A DNA stretch of 33,024 nucleotides from Nitrospirota bacterium (GCA_015233485.1 JADFXO010000003.1:1-33024); one strand, 5' to 3'; positions 15,855 through 24,050 are shown, counted from the first letter of the stretch. The notes: generated from the sequence alone by a model not told the origin. Numbers and translations are program-made.

Positions 15855-16868
15855 ATGGTCAGGAAACTTATATTGACACTGTTAATGTTGCTATTAACTC
15901 AGGGGGTGTTATTTGCACTGGAGCCGGGAAGCCTGCCGGGGGATTGGCGGCCGTTTTCAGACGAATCACCGTGGAATAAGCCGATACCTGCTGACGCCAA
16001 AATACATCCCAATTCAGGGATAATCATGAAAACTCTTGAGACCGAGGCTAAAAACATACGCCTGGCGAAGATATTTGCTATTCCCGTATGGGTCGTCGAT
16101 GCAAAAAAGACGCCGCTGACAAAGGTCAGGAGTACGAAGATATTCGACACATGGGATAAAAAACAGGCCGGCATAAGCGATGTGGCAATCCCTGTGACTA
16201 AGGAGATGTGGGGAGAGCCGACAGATGACGGCCATATCTGCATAGTTGACCCGGCGGTAGGCACTTCATGGGAGATGTCTGTTTACAGATGGCGAAAAGA
16301 CGATGACACACCCAAATGCACAACATTTAATATCTGGGATCTGAAAGGAACAGGCGTTGCAAATCCTAAGGGCAGCAAAAGATGGTTTCTAATCGGCGGG
16401 CGTGGCTCAGGATTTCCACTAATCGCGGGACTTATACGTCCTGAGGAGGTGAAGCACGGTGAGATCAGACACGCAATGGTCTTCACGTTTCCCAAAAACA
16501 GGAAACCGGAGACGGGCGACGCCATATTCATCTCACCGGCTGCCAGAAGCGACGGGGCGGTTAAGGGTGTGGAATATCCGATTGAGGGGATGCGCTTCCA
16601 GCTTAATCCAGCCCTTACGGAGAAGGATTTTGATAGCTGGGGGTTAAACAAGGAAGGAAAAATTGTAGCGAAGGCGCTGCAAAAATATGGAATGTACTTG
16701 GGGGACAACGGCGGGGCGATGGCGGTTCAGGCACAGCTTCTTGCCCCGGACTCTGATGATAACCAAAAGAAGTGGAACGATTTATTACCGGGTTTTTATA
16801 AGAATGTTGAAAAGATACCGGCGAATCAGTTTCGGGTGGTATATACCGGCGAGCCTGTGGTTAAATAG
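15855..16868 (+). CDS. conserved exported protein of unknown function
   Basis: This 337-residue protein has a clear Sec signal peptide: M-V-R-K, a Leu-rich core, and likely cleavage after Ala21. I do not recognise a named family. The mature start has an SPWNKPIPADAKIHPNS-like block, and further on there are GGRGSGFPLIAG, a histidine in IRHAMVFTFP, MRFQLNP and LQKYGMYLGDNGGA. These resemble, from memory, unnamed secreted proteins of actinobacteria and other bacteria that share a WNxPIPADA start; no function is known to me. It is the last gene of the polysaccharide operon, with GAGGGGG before its ATG. A periplasmic or surface role on the polymer (lyase, hydrolase, binding) is a guess from position only. 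A terminator hairpin follows 17 bases after the stop. Confidence 0.75.
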   Translation: MVRKLILTLLMLLLTQGVLFALEPGSLPGDWRPFSDESPWNKPIPADAKIHPNSGIIMKTLETEAKNIRLAKIFAIPVWVVDAKKTPLTKVRSTKIFDTWDKKQAGISDVAIPVTKEMWGEPTDDGHICIVDPAVGTSWEMSVYRWRKDDDTPKCTTFNIWDLKGTGVANPKGSKRWFLIGGRGSGFPLIAGLIRPEEVKHGEIRHAMVFTFPKNRKPETGDAIFISPAARSDGAVKGVEYPIEGMRFQLNPALTEKDFDSWGLNKEGKIVAKALQKYGMYLGDNGGAMAVQAQLLAPDSDDNQKKWNDLLPGFYKNVEKIPANQFRVVYTGEPVVK

Positions 16869-16885
16869 CTTGCGAAAATAGGGGT

Positions 16886-16906
16886 GCAGGGGGGTTACCT
16901 CCCTGC
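16886..16906 (+). terminator. Rho-independent-like terminator of the polysaccharide operon
   Basis: A 9-bp GC-rich stem (GCAGGGGGG / CCTCCCTGC, one G-T wobble) closes a TTA loop and is followed by GTCTTTAATCTTTTTT. It lies between two convergent operons. The reverse direction has only a weak T-rich stretch, so it mainly serves the plus strand. Confidence 0.7.
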
Positions 16907-16910
16907 GTCT

Positions 16911-18212
16911 TTAATCTTTTTTCCCGGCCTTACGCACATCTTTAAAAACAATAGCCTTACGTGCTCCCCCGTCGTACAATCGTTTATTAATAGCCTCCGG
17001 GCTTTCGATTTCTAGCTCCGGGGTAACACGCGCCTTGGCGCGCAAATTCTCTATGATGCCGTCACGAAATGCCTTGTCTGTCCTCAATGAGCCGACTCTA
17101 AGGATAACCCTGTCCGACTGGTTTTCCCCCGCCACGGCCTCTATCTGGTAATTCACTACATCTTTCAGCTTACAAATAGCGTTTTCTATCGTCTTAGGAT
17201 ACAAGGTGACGCCCTTTATTTTAAGTCTTTGTTTTTTCCTGCCGATAATCGGCCCTATACGAAGGGAGTTTCGGCCACACTTGCAACCCTCTGTTATCTT
17301 AAACGTTATATCTCCCGTCTTGTACCTTATTAACGGCATTCCCTCGATTTGCAGGGTTGTCAGGACAAGCTCTCCTGTCTCGCCGTCGTTAAGCGGCACG
17401 CCCGCCTCATCAACCACCTCGGCAATCACAAGGTCTGGGTGGCTGTGCAGGCCTTCTTTTTGGCCGCATTCGCAAAACGACACCTGTCCCTCGGTTATGC
17501 CGTATGTGGAGTAACATATGTCGCCGAAGGCCTCCTCCACAAGTTCACCAAGGGCATTTGAGCGAAGCGACGTATCCCTTATGCTTTCCCCAATGAGCAC
17601 GGCCTTTTTAATGTTCAGCTCCTTTGGATTAATCTTAAGCTCGCGGGCGGCGCGCGCCATGTGAAGCATAAAAGACGGCACTGCCACTATTGCCGATGGC
17701 CTTAGTTTCTCTATGAGGTCGAATTGTCTGATAGTGTTCTGTGGGCCTACCCTGGCAACCGCCGCCCCAAGCCTTATCAGCCCCCTATAGTAGGCGGCGC
17801 CGGCTATGAACAGGTTGTCTCCGGTTACGGCAATGTGAAACAGGTCTCCTTCTTTTGCTCCGGTGTATGTGAAACTTCTCTGTTCGTTGTAGGCAAGCCT
17901 CTCGATGTCGCCTTCGGTCATTGCAATGAACTGCGGCTCGCCCGTTGTGCCTGTGGTTGAGACAATCTCTCTGATAGAAATTCTTTTAGTTGCCAAAAAA
18001 TCCCAGTTATGCCGCTGAAGGTCTTCTCTGGTAGTAAAGGGCAGCTCCCCGACTCCTTTTATCTTGTTAGTGGCGATATTATTTTTTCTGAATACATCTT
18101 TATAATATAGGCTCGTGCTCCCTACACGCCCTATCAACTCTGCAAGGAGCTTGTCCTGAACACTTCTGATATCAGCGGGGGATGAGAAATCTATCGAATC
18201 AAAGACTCTCAT
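16911..18212 (-). CDS. PaaK-like AMP-dependent acyl/aryl-CoA ligase
   Basis: This 433-residue adenylate-forming enzyme of the phenylacetate-CoA ligase (PaaK/CapK) family activates a carboxylic acid as acyl-AMP and passes it to CoA or another thiol. Landmarks are the P-loop STTGTTGEP (85-93), YGITEG, the RYKTGD aspartate motif, and the C-terminal IGRKKQRLKIKGVTLYP hinge. Cys pairs (CECGQ, CKCGR) match the metal-binding loop of several PaaK relatives. It is the last gene of the ketosynthase operon, coupled through ATGA to the half-ketosynthase. In aryl-polyene and flexirubin-type pathways a ligase of this superfamily loads the starter acid. That role here is inference; no tyrosine or phenylalanine ammonia-lyase lies nearby. 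Confidence 0.88.
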   Translation of the reverse strand: MRVFDSIDFSSPADIRSVQDKLLAELIGRVGSTSLYYKDVFRKNNIATNKIKGVGELPFTTREDLQRHNWDFLATKRISIREIVSTTGTTGEPQFIAMTEGDIERLAYNEQRSFTYTGAKEGDLFHIAVTGDNLFIAGAAYYRGLIRLGAAVARVGPQNTIRQFDLIEKLRPSAIVAVPSFMLHMARAARELKINPKELNIKKAVLIGESIRDTSLRSNALGELVEEAFGDICYSTYGITEGQVSFCECGQKEGLHSHPDLVIAEVVDEAGVPLNDGETGELVLTTLQIEGMPLIRYKTGDITFKITEGCKCGRNSLRIGPIIGRKKQRLKIKGVTLYPKTIENAICKLKDVVNYQIEAVAGENQSDRVILRVGSLRTDKAFRDGIIENLRAKARVTPELEIESPEAINKRLYDGGARKAIVFKDVRKAGKKD

Positions 18213-18784
18213 TTAGTCAGACGGCAATACGCCTTCGCCCCTCTGTCCTTTGCAGCCTGTGCGTCCTCAAGTACAAAGAACTCCGCCTCATAGACATTCG
18301 TTCCTCTGCTGAGTACGCCCCCAGACACTGCGGTCTTCGTATATCCGTTTCTTATACACATCGCAGCGTATTCTATCACATCTTCACATGAATAGTTAAC
18401 AGGCGTCAACACGCACTCACCGCGAATATCAAACACAATAGTGATCTGAGCGGAGAAGGCGTTTGGTGATGTAAAGGGAAACATCAGCGGACTTGCGCCG
18501 TATATGCCGTTACCAAGCACACCCATGAAGAAATCGTCCTTTACGTCCTCGACCGAATCGTCAATCCCCATGAAGAGGCCAATATCGTCTCTGCCTGATG
18601 GAAAGGCGATCCCCGCGTCATCAAGGGCAAAGCTCACCGCAGTTACAGCGCTTTTTTCTATGTCATGGATAAACCTGGTCTTGCCGGTGCGTTGCCGGAT
18701 TGAATTCAGCGTCTCTTCAATAATGGTGTGGTCATCTGAATAAGAGTATCCCATTCCGGTTACAACTATTTCCATAGTTTTCAT
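18209..18784 (-). CDS. half-length, Cys-less beta-ketoacyl synthase homologue
   Basis: This 191-residue protein matches only the N-terminal half of a FabF-like ketosynthase. It opens with EIVVTGMGYS, has SAVTAVSFALDDAGI and DDIGLFMGID, and ends in FFVLEDAQAAKDRGAKAYCR, which lines up with the mid-protein segment FLVLEAERHALARGAKCYGR of the neighbouring ketosynthase. The nucleophile site STACASG reads TPVNYSC, placing Asn130 (or a nearby residue) at the Cys position. The C-terminal half with both catalytic histidines is absent. The stop overlaps the ligase start and its ATG overlaps the upstream stop, so the frame is kept and this is probably not decay. It resembles the ketoacyl-synt_2 (PF13723) type partners of aryl-polyene loci. 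A scaffolding or chain-length role is inferred. Confidence 0.75.
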   Translation of the reverse strand: MKTMEIVVTGMGYSYSDDHTIIEETLNSIRQRTGKTRFIHDIEKSAVTAVSFALDDAGIAFPSGRDDIGLFMGIDDSVEDVKDDFFMGVLGNGIYGASPLMFPFTSPNAFSAQITIVFDIRGECVLTPVNYSCEDVIEYAAMCIRNGYTKTAVSGGVLSRGTNVYEAEFFVLEDAQAAKDRGAKAYCRLTK

Positions 18785-19956
18785 ATTTTGGTCGGCCTTC
18801 CGAAAATCACGGCGGCATTTTGCCCGCCAAACCCTGCCGAAAGGGACATTGCCGCCCCCACGGGCGTTGCCTTTGCTGTGTTTGGCACATAGTTGAGGTC
18901 ACATTGCGGGTCAGGGTAGCGATAGTTTATCGTCGGGGGGATTACCCCCGTTTTTATCGCCATCAGGGCACACAGGGACTCAATCACCCCTGAGGCGCCG
19001 AAGGCGTGCCCAAGCATTGATTTCGTCGAGGACACATATGTTGTATATGCCGCCTCTCCAAGTGCCAATTTTATCGCCTTAGTCTCCATCAAATCATTAT
19101 AAACGGTTGCCGTGCCGTGGGCATTAATATAATTTATATCATATTGGCGCAGGCCGCTTTGTGATAAGGCAGCGGTAATCGCGCTGGCAAGCCCCCGGCC
19201 TTCCCTGTGCGGCGCGGTCAGATGTGAGGCATCCGCCCGTGAGGCGTAACCTAGTACGCGCCCATAGCACTTCGCGCCACGCGCAAGGGCATGTCTTTCT
19301 GCTTCGAGGACTAAAAAGGCCGCCCCCTCGCCAAGCGCCAGTCCGCTTCTTTTCTTGTCAAACGGCCGCACCTTGTCCTCTGTGAGAGCCTGAAGGAGAT
19401 TAAACCCCGCAAGGGCGAAATCACTGAGCACGTCAACGCCGCCCGCTATAACCACCTCAGCCTCTCCAGTTTTTATTGTCCTTGCCGCTATCCCGACTGC
19501 GTCAGTGCCGGAGGCGCAGGCCGTTGATATGGCACGTAGACGGCCTCCAATTGCAAAGCGCTGTCCCAGACACCTTACGGGATATGACAGAGAGGCCTCA
19601 ACAGTCCTGTTTTGAATATTGCCGTCTATGAGCTGCCTTTCACGGCTGAGGACATTTCCCAGAATGCTGCCAATAACCATGTCAGCTCCCTGAAGCTCCT
19701 CAGCGCTCAATCTGGAATCCTCGATAGCCATTTTCAGCGCCGCCCCGGCTATATAAAAAAACTTATCCTCAGGCCTTAGAGCATTCCCTATTTCAATAGA
19801 AGCTGTAAGCCATCCTTTCTTTGTATTAAGAAGCGGGGGCGGCTGTAGTTTTATAGAGTCTTCACCGCTGGTGAGGGCGTCCCAAAAGGCATCTATAGTA
19901 TCAAACGGCCGCAGCGGCGCAACCAGTCCCATTGCCGTTACCCATACATCCGTCAC
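18781..19956 (-). CDS. beta-ketoacyl-ACP synthase, FabF/KSalpha-like, catalytically complete
   Basis: This 391-residue type II ketosynthase should do decarboxylative Claisen condensation on acyl-ACP. The full triad is present: C147 in STACASGTDAV, H280 in NAHGTATVYND, and H317 in KSMLGHAFGASG, with K312. GEGAAFLVLEAE is also conserved. Its start codon is a GTG overlapping the methyltransferase stop (GTGA). The next gene, coding the half-ketosynthase, overlaps its stop (ATGA), so the two are made in strict succession and could be a heterodimer. It is closer in feel to polyketide and aryl-polyene ketosynthases than to a housekeeping FabF, since no acpP, fabG or fabZ is adjacent. Subfamily placement needs a tree. 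Confidence 0.92.
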   Translation of the reverse strand: MTDVWVTAMGLVAPLRPFDTIDAFWDALTSGEDSIKLQPPPLLNTKKGWLTASIEIGNALRPEDKFFYIAGAALKMAIEDSRLSAEELQGADMVIGSILGNVLSRERQLIDGNIQNRTVEASLSYPVRCLGQRFAIGGRLRAISTACASGTDAVGIAARTIKTGEAEVVIAGGVDVLSDFALAGFNLLQALTEDKVRPFDKKRSGLALGEGAAFLVLEAERHALARGAKCYGRVLGYASRADASHLTAPHREGRGLASAITAALSQSGLRQYDINYINAHGTATVYNDLMETKAIKLALGEAAYTTYVSSTKSMLGHAFGASGVIESLCALMAIKTGVIPPTINYRYPDPQCDLNYVPNTAKATPVGAAMSLSAGFGGQNAAVIFGRPTKI

Positions 19957-20954
19957 GATTTAGCCGCCATCCACAGACACTCATTAAGCGTTAGCGACTT
20001 TATGTCAAATCCAATCTCCCCCAAAAGCGCTCTCGTCTGCTTCGCTGAATAAAACCCCTGCCAGCCCTCGCACACGCTCTCGGCAAAGTCATGGCACAAG
20101 GCCGCCCTTTGATATAACTTATCTGAGCCGCACTGTGAGTCAGGGTAGCCGCGCGTTATTATGCCCATCAGGCCGTGGCGTGTTAAGACCCTATAGATGT
20201 CCTCATAGACAAATCTCTTATGACCTCCGGCAATATATGGATCGGCGCAGGAAAATACGGCAGCGTCAAAATAGCCGTCTTCAAAGGGCAGCGGGCTGCC
20301 AAACCCGCCCCATTTATCCGAATGTATCCACTGTACGGCGTCAGGTCTCAACAGTTTAGCCCTTGCAGCCTCGTAAAAAGCGCCGTTATAATCAACGGCG
20401 GTAATCTTCACGTCCTCTGAGTATCTTTGTAAGTGGCATATATCATAACCCGGCCCATAGCATAGCACAAGCACCCTGTCTAAGGCACGGCAGCCCTCAT
20501 ATAATTTCTTGGCCAAAACGCCGCGCGCGTACTCAAATTCGGGATTGCCGAGAAATTCGTCCCATGTATCCACACACCCGCCGTTAAAATCATAAAGGGG
20601 CTTGCCCCCTCTGAGGTATTCTCCTGCGTAGTCTATACACCGGCTAAAAAAATTGTATTCGCCCTCAAAGCTGTCCAGTGAGCCGTGTGCCGGTTCGCGA
20701 TTAACGCCGTCTGCGGTATATCGGCCCTGCCGCCGGTATCCGCACTCTGTAAGAAAATCCAGCAAAACAGCAATCATCCTTCGCCTGTTGCCATCTTTCA
20801 AGGTATAGCCATGAGAGTTTTCCAGCAATTCCACGATCCTTTCAAACTCATCACATTCATGCTGCCCGGACAATACCCCGGCAATCCCCTCATCAAATAT
20901 GAAGTCCAAAAAACGGCGATTTAACGCCGCATGAAATATTGCCAATGATTCCAT
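19953..20954 (-). CDS. SAM-dependent methyltransferase with N-terminal winged-helix-like region (O-methyltransferase-like)
   Basis: This is a 333-residue protein. Residues 1-85 or so look like the winged-helix dimerisation domain of small-molecule O-methyltransferases (VLLDFLTECGYRRQGRYTADG). The Rossmann domain follows, with motif I VLVLCYGPGYD (161-171), the acidic residue in ITAVDYN, and FDAAVFSCADPY for motif IV. Motif I has CYGPG instead of the usual D-x-G-x-G, the main oddity. The start is set at ATG 20954 rather than the adjacent TTG. There is no good Shine-Dalgarno site, and the gap to the previous gene is 15 bases. It sits between ketosynthase pairs, so its substrate is probably the pathway product or an intermediate. 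Confidence 0.83.
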   Translation of the reverse strand: MESLAIFHAALNRRFLDFIFDEGIAGVLSGQHECDEFERIVELLENSHGYTLKDGNRRRMIAVLLDFLTECGYRRQGRYTADGVNREPAHGSLDSFEGEYNFFSRCIDYAGEYLRGGKPLYDFNGGCVDTWDEFLGNPEFEYARGVLAKKLYEGCRALDRVLVLCYGPGYDICHLQRYSEDVKITAVDYNGAFYEAARAKLLRPDAVQWIHSDKWGGFGSPLPFEDGYFDAAVFSCADPYIAGGHKRFVYEDIYRVLTRHGLMGIITRGYPDSQCGSDKLYQRAALCHDFAESVCEGWQGFYSAKQTRALLGEIGFDIKSLTLNECLWMAAKS

Positions 20955-20969
20955 CAACAGTTTGTCTTA

Positions 20970-21989
20970 TTAAGGTTTACTCACCCGCGATAAAATAACG
21001 GCTGAGGCGTCTCCATCTTCCTCTGTCGCGTATATAATAACATGATTGATTTCAGAATGTTTGGCGTATTTTTTTAGTTCGGTGGCAAATAATGGATTTA
21101 TGGGACAACCACCGCCGCAGGCCATGGCCGATAAGATTATATTCCACATAGTGGAGACACAAAAGGCATAACCGAGACAATCAAAAAAACTCAGCGTGGG
21201 GACATCTATCTGTACAGTTTTGTAATCTGAAACGGCCACGCCTATGTCTCCTACTGTAAGGCCAGCCATCGAAAGCGCGCCGTCTATTGCCCTTTGAAGC
21301 GCCTGCTGAGGTCTGTCCGGAATTGTATAAGCGGCATACCCGGATATCGTACACAACGTAACCGGATTAATTGGCCTTAGTTCGTCCGCCGGTTCTATTA
21401 AGAGAGCACCGGCGCCCTCCGAAAGCGCCCCTGCCGCGGAAGGGTTGAATCTTGAGTAACAAAACGAAGATAATTCGTTACGCTCCTCGGCACAAACCAC
21501 GATGGCATGTCTCGCCCTCCCGGTCTCTATAAGAGTTGCGGCCAGCATGAGCGCCTTAACGGCAACTGATGGGCCGCCTATAATGGAATGCACCGGGCCG
21601 CGAATATTAAAGACGATTGAGGCATTTCCAGCCGGGGCGTTTAGCACGGACTCAGAAAAAAGGGCGGGGCTTGCCGTCTCTTTTGCCTCGGCCACGATAG
21701 TGTGATGGAAGCCGGCGCTGAAATTAAGCGCGCCGTTTGTGACTCCGGCAATTAAGGCATAATCACCAAAGCCGCCGGCCCCGCGGTCTCGTAACGCCTC
21801 ATCTACGGCAGTAACGGCATATGAGGTGATAGTGGCGCATCGGCGGAGTTTTCTTAACACGGCCAAGCCGGTCTCGCTGATATGGCCGGCAGCAACGCGG
21901 CGACCAAGGGCGGTTGCCTCAGCCAATGCCCCTGCGCCAACGCCGGCAGGGCTTATGGCGCCAACTCCGGTAACCGCCAGCCTTATCAT
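20970..21989 (-). CDS. ketosynthase homologue lacking all catalytic residues (KSbeta/CLF-like)
   Basis: This 339-residue thiolase-fold protein starts with RLAVTGVGAISPAG like a ketosynthase and keeps the overall fold pattern to the end (AVILSRV). At the nucleophile site the sequence is SIIGGPSVAV, so the Cys is Gly138. There is no NAHGT block and no KxxxGH block, so both catalytic histidines are gone too. It is about 60-70 residues shorter than a full ketosynthase. The ATG overlaps the stop of the complete ketosynthase upstream (ATGA). This mirrors KSalpha/KSbeta gene pairs of type II polyketide systems, where the Cys-less partner sets chain length. That role is inferred from gene order and missing residues. 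Confidence 0.8.
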   Translation of the reverse strand: MIRLAVTGVGAISPAGVGAGALAEATALGRRVAAGHISETGLAVLRKLRRCATITSYAVTAVDEALRDRGAGGFGDYALIAGVTNGALNFSAGFHHTIVAEAKETASPALFSESVLNAPAGNASIVFNIRGPVHSIIGGPSVAVKALMLAATLIETGRARHAIVVCAEERNELSSFCYSRFNPSAAGALSEGAGALLIEPADELRPINPVTLCTISGYAAYTIPDRPQQALQRAIDGALSMAGLTVGDIGVAVSDYKTVQIDVPTLSFFDCLGYAFCVSTMWNIILSAMACGGGCPINPLFATELKKYAKHSEINHVIIYATEEDGDASAVILSRVSKP

Positions 21990-23218
21990 CTGTACTCCCC
22001 GAAAATCAACGTGGCATTTGAGCCGCCAAACCCAAACGAATTGGATAGAACTGCCCTGATTTCCGCCGCCCTGCCAACCGTAACTATGCTTAGATTACAG
22101 TCGGGGTCAGGCGTTAGATAGTTTATATTCGCTGGAAGATAATTGCCGATGAGTGCCGCAACACTGACGACGGCCTCAACTGCCCCGGCTGCCCCCAGCA
22201 GATGCCCTATCATGGGTTTTATTGAGCTGACAGGAATATCCACATCGCCTTTGTTACCAGAGGAAAATACCTTTGTTATGGCGCGGGCCTCCATTAAATC
22301 GTTGTATTTTGTTGCCGTACCGTGGGCGTTGATATAGCCTATATCAGGGAATCCGGCCTCTTTCAACGCCATCGCCATCGCGTTTGCAGCGCCTTCGCCG
22401 CCGGGGTTGGGGCTTGTCATGTGGTAGGCGTCCGAGGCAACCCCGTAGCCGGTTATCTCGCAATACACCCTCGCATTGCGCCTTATGGCATGGCCTAGCT
22501 CCTCAATGGCCAATATGCCGGCGCCTTCACCAAGGATAAGCCCTGTCCTGTTTTTGTCAAATGGCCGGCAAATTTCCGGCGTAACGGCCATGAGCGAATT
22601 AAAACCCGCGAATGTGAACTCGCTCATCGTGTCATAACCTCCGGCAATGGCCACATCGTACCGTCCCGATGAGACAAGGCCAAAGGCATGGCCGATAGCA
22701 TTGGCCGATGATGCACAGGCATCAGAAAATACGGCGTAATCCCCTGTCAGCCCAAACTCTCTGAAGAGGTTTAGCGCCTGATAATGGGCAAGATAGTCGA
22801 GGGTCTTCGAAATCCTGGCCCTTGATATGCCTTTTTCTATTACCTCGCGATGAAAGGCCGCGCCGCTTAACATCCCGCCCAAAGTCGTTCCCAGCGACAA
22901 GAAGACATCAATGCCCGGCTTGATGAGGCCCGCAAGGCCAAGCGCCTCCCGCACCGCGTAAATAAGGAGATGCGACGCCCTGTCAAGTCTGCCGGCCCTC
23001 AAACGTGAAACCGGCGCGTGGGTATCACCTCTTATCTCTGCGCCAAGCCTGCCCCTGAATGGACTGGCATCAAATGCGGTTATCTCCCCCACAGAGGACT
23101 CTCCGGCCTTGATTTTCTCCCAATTAGCCTCAACTCCCGCGCCATGAGAGGTTATTATCCCCATGCCGGTCACCACTGCTCGTTTTCTCAATATTCCCCC
23201 GCAGGGACCCCCTCTCAC
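21986..23218 (-). CDS. beta-ketoacyl-ACP synthase, FabF/KSalpha-like, catalytically complete
   Basis: This 410-residue ketosynthase has the complete catalytic set: C168 in FSDACASSANA, H299 in NAHGTATKYND, and H339 in KPMIGHLLGAAGAVEAV, with K334. Its active-site serine context (ACASSANA) differs from the ACASGTDA of the second ketosynthase, so the two are not recent copies. The start used is GTG 23218, next to the stop of the DUF218 gene. A TTG at 23191, with GGGGGA upstream and just before the RKRAVVTGMG fold start, is a real alternative. It is followed by the Cys-less partner through ATGA. Together they look like a heterodimeric condensing unit (inference). Confidence 0.92.
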   Translation of the reverse strand: MRGGPCGGILRKRAVVTGMGIITSHGAGVEANWEKIKAGESSVGEITAFDASPFRGRLGAEIRGDTHAPVSRLRAGRLDRASHLLIYAVREALGLAGLIKPGIDVFLSLGTTLGGMLSGAAFHREVIEKGISRARISKTLDYLAHYQALNLFREFGLTGDYAVFSDACASSANAIGHAFGLVSSGRYDVAIAGGYDTMSEFTFAGFNSLMAVTPEICRPFDKNRTGLILGEGAGILAIEELGHAIRRNARVYCEITGYGVASDAYHMTSPNPGGEGAANAMAMALKEAGFPDIGYINAHGTATKYNDLMEARAITKVFSSGNKGDVDIPVSSIKPMIGHLLGAAGAVEAVVSVAALIGNYLPANINYLTPDPDCNLSIVTVGRAAEIRAVLSNSFGFGGSNATLIFGEYR

Positions 23219-24004
23219 TTAGGGCTGCAAGTCGCCCTTGGCGTAGTAAAAACCATACGCCGCTAACTCATAAATACAGTCAAACGTACCTGCTATACCT
23301 TGCAGTGAGGGTACGAACGATGTCCATGAGAGTTTCCCCGCCGGCGGCTTGTTTGTCGAAAATATATCCGGTGTAAGGCCGAGGTTTTTGAACATGGCAA
23401 TTGATCTTCTCATATGCAGCCACGAGGTCACCAGCAGGAGCTTCGTTATTCGATTTCTCTGTACATAAGCCTTTACGCCCCTGGCCTCGTCCAAGGTTCT
23501 GTTTACCTTGGCGTAAAGGACAAGCTTGTTTTCATTAATCCCCTGAGACACCAGAAACAGCTTCACTTTCTCTGCCTCGTCAATGGATTTCTCCACCTTG
23601 TTAATGGGGCAGTATGTCCATTGCCCAAGCAGCAGTTCATCGGCATGGCCAGTCTTTACAAAGTGAACTCCAGCCAGTAATCTCTCGGTGCTGTTGGTCG
23701 TGTGTATGTAGTTTTTGGGTACGTAAAACAGCGAATCGTTTACGGAATACCATTCAACATCCAGCACCCCCGCTAAGACGACGGCCGCTTCATATTTTTC
23801 TTCAGGGTTATATGTATCCGCAACCCCCCACAAATTAGAAATCCAGTGAGGTGTAAACGATATGCTTAATAAATAAAAATACAGAGTCAGACAAATTGTA
23901 AAAATCCTTCTGTTTTTCTTTGTAACAACAAGAAAAACCATACCGGCAAAGACAAGCGTCAATGGGTTGATTAAAGTCAGCGCAACCATCTTAAATAAAA
24001 CCAT
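23219..24004 (-). CDS. DUF218/YdcF-family membrane protein (SanA/ElyC-like)
   Basis: This 261-residue protein has two N-terminal hydrophobic helices (about 5-27 and 34-51) and a soluble DUF218 domain. The domain carries AAVVLAG, an early T-E-R-L-L-A-G-V helix, E-A-E-K-V, and the late LLLVTSWLHMRRSIAMFKNLG block, the family's T-S-x-x-H-M-x-R signature. E. coli relatives (ElyC, SanA) act on envelope polysaccharide or lipid-carrier metabolism, though the biochemistry is unclear. The start is placed at ATG 24004; upstream in-frame CTG and TTG codons are less likely. A perfect TATAAT ends only 6 bases before this ATG, so the mRNA may be leaderless, or the real start may be the ATG at 23989. It is first in the ketosynthase operon. 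Confidence 0.83.
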   Translation of the reverse strand: MVLFKMVALTLINPLTLVFAGMVFLVVTKKNRRIFTICLTLYFYLLSISFTPHWISNLWGVADTYNPEEKYEAAVVLAGVLDVEWYSVNDSLFYVPKNYIHTTNSTERLLAGVHFVKTGHADELLLGQWTYCPINKVEKSIDEAEKVKLFLVSQGINENKLVLYAKVNRTLDEARGVKAYVQRNRITKLLLVTSWLHMRRSIAMFKNLGLTPDIFSTNKPPAGKLSWTSFVPSLQGIAGTFDCIYELAAYGFYYAKGDLQP

Positions 24005-24007
24005 CAG

Positions 24008-24050
24008 CAATTATATACGAATTGGCAAATATATGCCAACAATTATATAC
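24008..24050. repeat. 11-bp direct repeats flanking a 6-bp palindrome in the divergent promoter region
   Basis: CAATTATATAC occurs at 24008-24018 and again at 24040-24050, 32 bp apart (about three helical turns). Between them lies TTGGCA-N6-TGCCAA (24022-24039). The arrangement coincides with both -10/-35 sets and could also be an operator for a dimeric regulator. Confidence 0.75.
24010..24039 (-). promoter_or_regulatory. promoter of the ketosynthase operon
   Basis: Read on the minus strand: TTGGCA (24039-24034), an 18-base spacer, then a perfect TATAAT (24015-24010). Transcription should start near 24003, at or beside the first ATG. It overlaps the divergent plus-strand promoter. Confidence 0.7.
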
